NCBI GenBank assembly: GCA_002329575.1
Contig: DCTK01000014.1
Coordinates: forward strand, 2,025-10,341
Origin: Sutterella sp. UBA1442
Lineage (GTDB): Bacteria; Pseudomonadota; Gammaproteobacteria; Burkholderiales; Burkholderiaceae_F
Reading direction: 5' to 3'
DNA length: 8,317 nt
Each line of letters opens with the position of its first letter. The first letter of the stretch is position 1. The notes under the pieces were generated by a model that ran no database searches, was not told where the DNA came from, and saw only the letters and a program-made list of their open reading frames with translations. Positions 6,370-8,317 of the stretch are shown here, piece by piece. Position numbers and translations under genes: made by a program.

Positions 6370-8317
6370 TTACTTACCGGCTAAGAAGCCTTCAACCGAG
6401 GCCAAAGCTTCCGTTAACTTCGAAGCATCGGTCGCACCGGCCATGGCGCAATCGGGCTTACCGCCTCCGCGACCGCCCATCAAAGCAGCAACGTGACCGG
6501 CCACTTCACCGGCCTTAACGCGAGAGGTCAAGCTCTTCGTAACTGCACAGACGATTTGCACCTTGCCTTCGTCGCTCACACAAGCAAGCACCACCACGGC
6601 CGTGCCGAGCTTGTCGCGAATCGATTCAGCCATGCCTCGCAGTGCCTTTGCGTCTACATCGTGGGCTTGAGCCACGAGCAATTGATAATCACCGAAGGGC
6701 TTGGCGCTTGCGACCAAGGTTTGCGTCAACATTTGGGCAATCTTGGAATTCAAACGACCGATTTCGGTCTTCAAGCTCTTGACTTGCTCAAATGTGCCGT
6801 GAGCCTTGTCCACTAACTTGTCGATCGGCGACTTCAAAGCGGCTGCCGTATCCTTAATCATCGTTTCTTGCTTACGCGTAAAGGCAACGACATTTAAACC
6901 CGTCGTCATTTCGATACGACGAATGCCGGCTGCAATACCCGATTCGCTCAAAAGCTTAAAGGAGCCGATATCACCCGTGCGAGCCACGTGCGTACCACCG
7001 CACAATTCGGTAGAGGGACCGATGTGAAGCACGCGAACCGTTTCACCGTACTTTTCACCGAAAAGCATCGTAGCGCCCGTCTTCTTGGCGTCTTCAATGC
7101 TCATCAATTCACAGCGAACTTCGTGATTGGCCAAAATTTCGCGATTGATGATGTCTTCCACAGCGTGGATTTGTTCCACCGTCATGGCTTCATTATTTAA
7201 GAAGTCAAAGCGAGCAACGTCCGGGCCCACCCAAGAGCCGCGTTGTTGCACGTGATCACCCAACACTTCACGAAGTGCGTATTGCAACAAGTGAGCGCAG
7301 GAGTGATTGCGACGGCAAGCATCGCGACGAGCCGCATCGACTTGAACGTCAAAGACGTCACCGACCTTGACGCTGCCTTCGGCAACGTGCACATGGTGCC
7401 CCGTCACATGAGCCTTGATCTTTTGCGTATCGATGACATTAAGGATTGTCGTACCGTTTTTCATCGTACCGGTATCGCCCACTTGACCGCCGCTTTCGCC
7501 ATAGAAAGGCGTCGTATTGAGCACAACCACACAGTCGTCGCCCGCAGCGGCTTCTTCGGTTGCTTGACCGTCCACGTACAAAGCAATCACTTGACAGCCT
7601 TCGTCAGCCGTCTTTTCATAGCCCGTGAATTCGGTGTCGGCACCGTTATATTCAAGCCCTGCGGCCATCTTGAACTTCGCATTGGCGCGAGCCATTTCGC
7701 GTTGCTCGGCCATGCCGGCTTCAAAGCCTTCCATATCCACAGTTAAACCGCGTTCACGGCAAACGTCAGCGGTCAAGTCCACAGGGAAGCCGTACGTGTC
7801 ATGAAGCTTAAAGGCAACCTTGCCGTCCAAGACGCCGTCTTTGGTTTCAGCGATGGCCTTATCGAGCATTTCCATGCCTTGAGAGAGCGTTTGAGCAAAA
7901 CGTTCTTCTTCTTTGGCCAACACGGCCTTAATCTTCGGATTCTTGATTTCGGGATATGCGTCACCCATTTCGGCCACGAGAGCGTCCACGAGACCGGCGA
8001 AGAAGGGCTTGCGAGCGCCGAGCTTGTAGCCATGACGAATGGCACGGCGGCAGATGCGACGAAGCACATAAGCGCGACCTTCATTGCCCGGAGCAATACC
8101 GTCGGCAACCGAGAACGTGCAAGCACGAATGTGGTCGGCGATTACCTTCAAAGAAGGGCTGGCAGGATCCACGTTTTCAGCACCGGCTTCTTCCACTGCC
8201 TTTTTCACAGCGGCCAACAAATTGGCAAAGAGGTCGATTTCGTAGTTGCTGTGCACGTGTTGAAGCACGGCAGCAATACGTTCAAGGCCCATACCCGTAT
8301 CCACAGAGGGCTTGGGC
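6370..8317 (-). CDS. alaS: Alanyl-tRNA synthetase (partial, N-terminus beyond window)
   Basis: Charges tRNA-Ala with alanine and clears mischarged seryl- and glycyl-tRNA-Ala. 648 codons are visible; full-length enzymes have about 875 residues, so roughly the first quarter, holding motifs 1 and 2, lies to the right. The frame stays open to the edge, and the visible part starts within KPSVDTGMGLERIAA, the class II motif 3 region. Positions here count the V of VDTGMG as 1. Next come the helical tRNA-binding region with RRICRRAIRHG (82-92), the editing domain with zinc ligands H334 and H338 (HSCAH) and C435 and H439 (CGGTH), the conserved VQQRGS stretch (352-357), TGDIGSFKLLSESGIAAGIRR (about 443-463), and the C-Ala domain ending MGGRGGGKPDCAMAG (609-623). 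The usual Thr before the second zinc histidine is Ala here. The stop codon is 5 bases before tusA. No frameshift is seen. The GTG at 8302-8304 is internal, not the start. Confidence 0.96.
   Translation of the reverse strand, partial: PKPSVDTGMGLERIAAVLQHVHSNYEIDLFANLLAAVKKAVEEAGAENVDPASPSLKVIADHIRACTFSVADGIAPGNEGRAYVLRRICRRAIRHGYKLGARKPFFAGLVDALVAEMGDAYPEIKNPKIKAVLAKEEERFAQTLSQGMEMLDKAIAETKDGVLDGKVAFKLHDTYGFPVDLTADVCRERGLTVDMEGFEAGMAEQREMARANAKFKMAAGLEYNGADTEFTGYEKTADEGCQVIALYVDGQATEEAAAGDDCVVVLNTTPFYGESGGQVGDTGTMKNGTTILNVIDTQKIKAHVTGHHVHVAEGSVKVGDVFDVQVDAARRDACRRNHSCAHLLQYALREVLGDHVQQRGSWVGPDVARFDFLNNEAMTVEQIHAVEDIINREILANHEVRCELMSIEDAKKTGATMLFGEKYGETVRVLHIGPSTELCGGTHVARTGDIGSFKLLSESGIAAGIRRIEMTTGLNVVAFTRKQETMIKDTAAALKSPIDKLVDKAHGTFEQVKSLKTEIGRLNSKIAQMLTQTLVASAKPFGDYQLLVAQAHDVDAKALRGMAESIRDKLGTAVVVLACVSDEGKVQIVCAVTKSLTSRVKAGEVAGHVAALMGGRGGGKPDCAMAGATDASKLTEALASVEGFLAGK

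Noticed and set aside
7243..7746. 167-codon plus-strand open frame opposite alaS
   Set aside because: Antisense shadow of the AlaRS editing-domain region; no ribosome binding site or motif supports it.

Overview
The window looks like an ordinary chromosomal stretch of a betaproteobacterium. I infer a Burkholderiales or Sutterellaceae-like organism. The basis is the style of two housekeeping proteins: the UvrD-type helicase has the GDDDQSIYAFRGA motif and an acidic insert before motif V, and the AlaRS has the KFKMAAGLEY stretch. Base composition is fairly balanced and coding density is high. The species cannot be fixed from sequence alone.

Layout, left to right. (1) Positions 1-1730, minus strand: the N-terminal 576 codons of a UvrD/Rep-type DNA helicase, cut by the left edge inside motif V. 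(2) 1829-3452, minus strand: an overlapping rfbC-rfbB pair (dTDP-4-dehydrorhamnose 3,5-epimerase and dTDP-glucose 4,6-dehydratase), two middle steps of dTDP-L-rhamnose synthesis, without rfbA or rfbD beside them. (3) 3453-3632: a divergent intergenic region. (4) 3633-5054, plus strand: a 473-residue protein made of two aspartate/glutamate racemase-like halves, of which only the C-terminal half keeps both catalytic cysteines. (5) 5083-5115: a strong intrinsic terminator. (6) 5152-6045, plus strand: an NADP-type beta-hydroxyacid dehydrogenase. (7) 6076-6112: a hairpin terminator between convergent genes. (8) 6125-8317, minus strand: tusA (sulfur carrier) directly downstream of alaS, whose 5' part lies beyond the right edge.

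How the genes relate. rfbB and rfbC are sequential enzymes and are probably translationally coupled. alaS and tusA probably share a transcript. The racemase and the dehydrogenase may both act on small amino or hydroxy acids, but a terminator between them argues against a simple operon. The helicase appears independent.

I found no RNA gene, mobile element, CRISPR array or tandem repeat, and no clearly new multi-gene system. The best leads are the duplicated, half-degenerate racemase, the cysteine-rich active-site loop of TusA, and a substituted editing-site motif in AlaRS. There is no gene-free stretch longer than about 180 bases.
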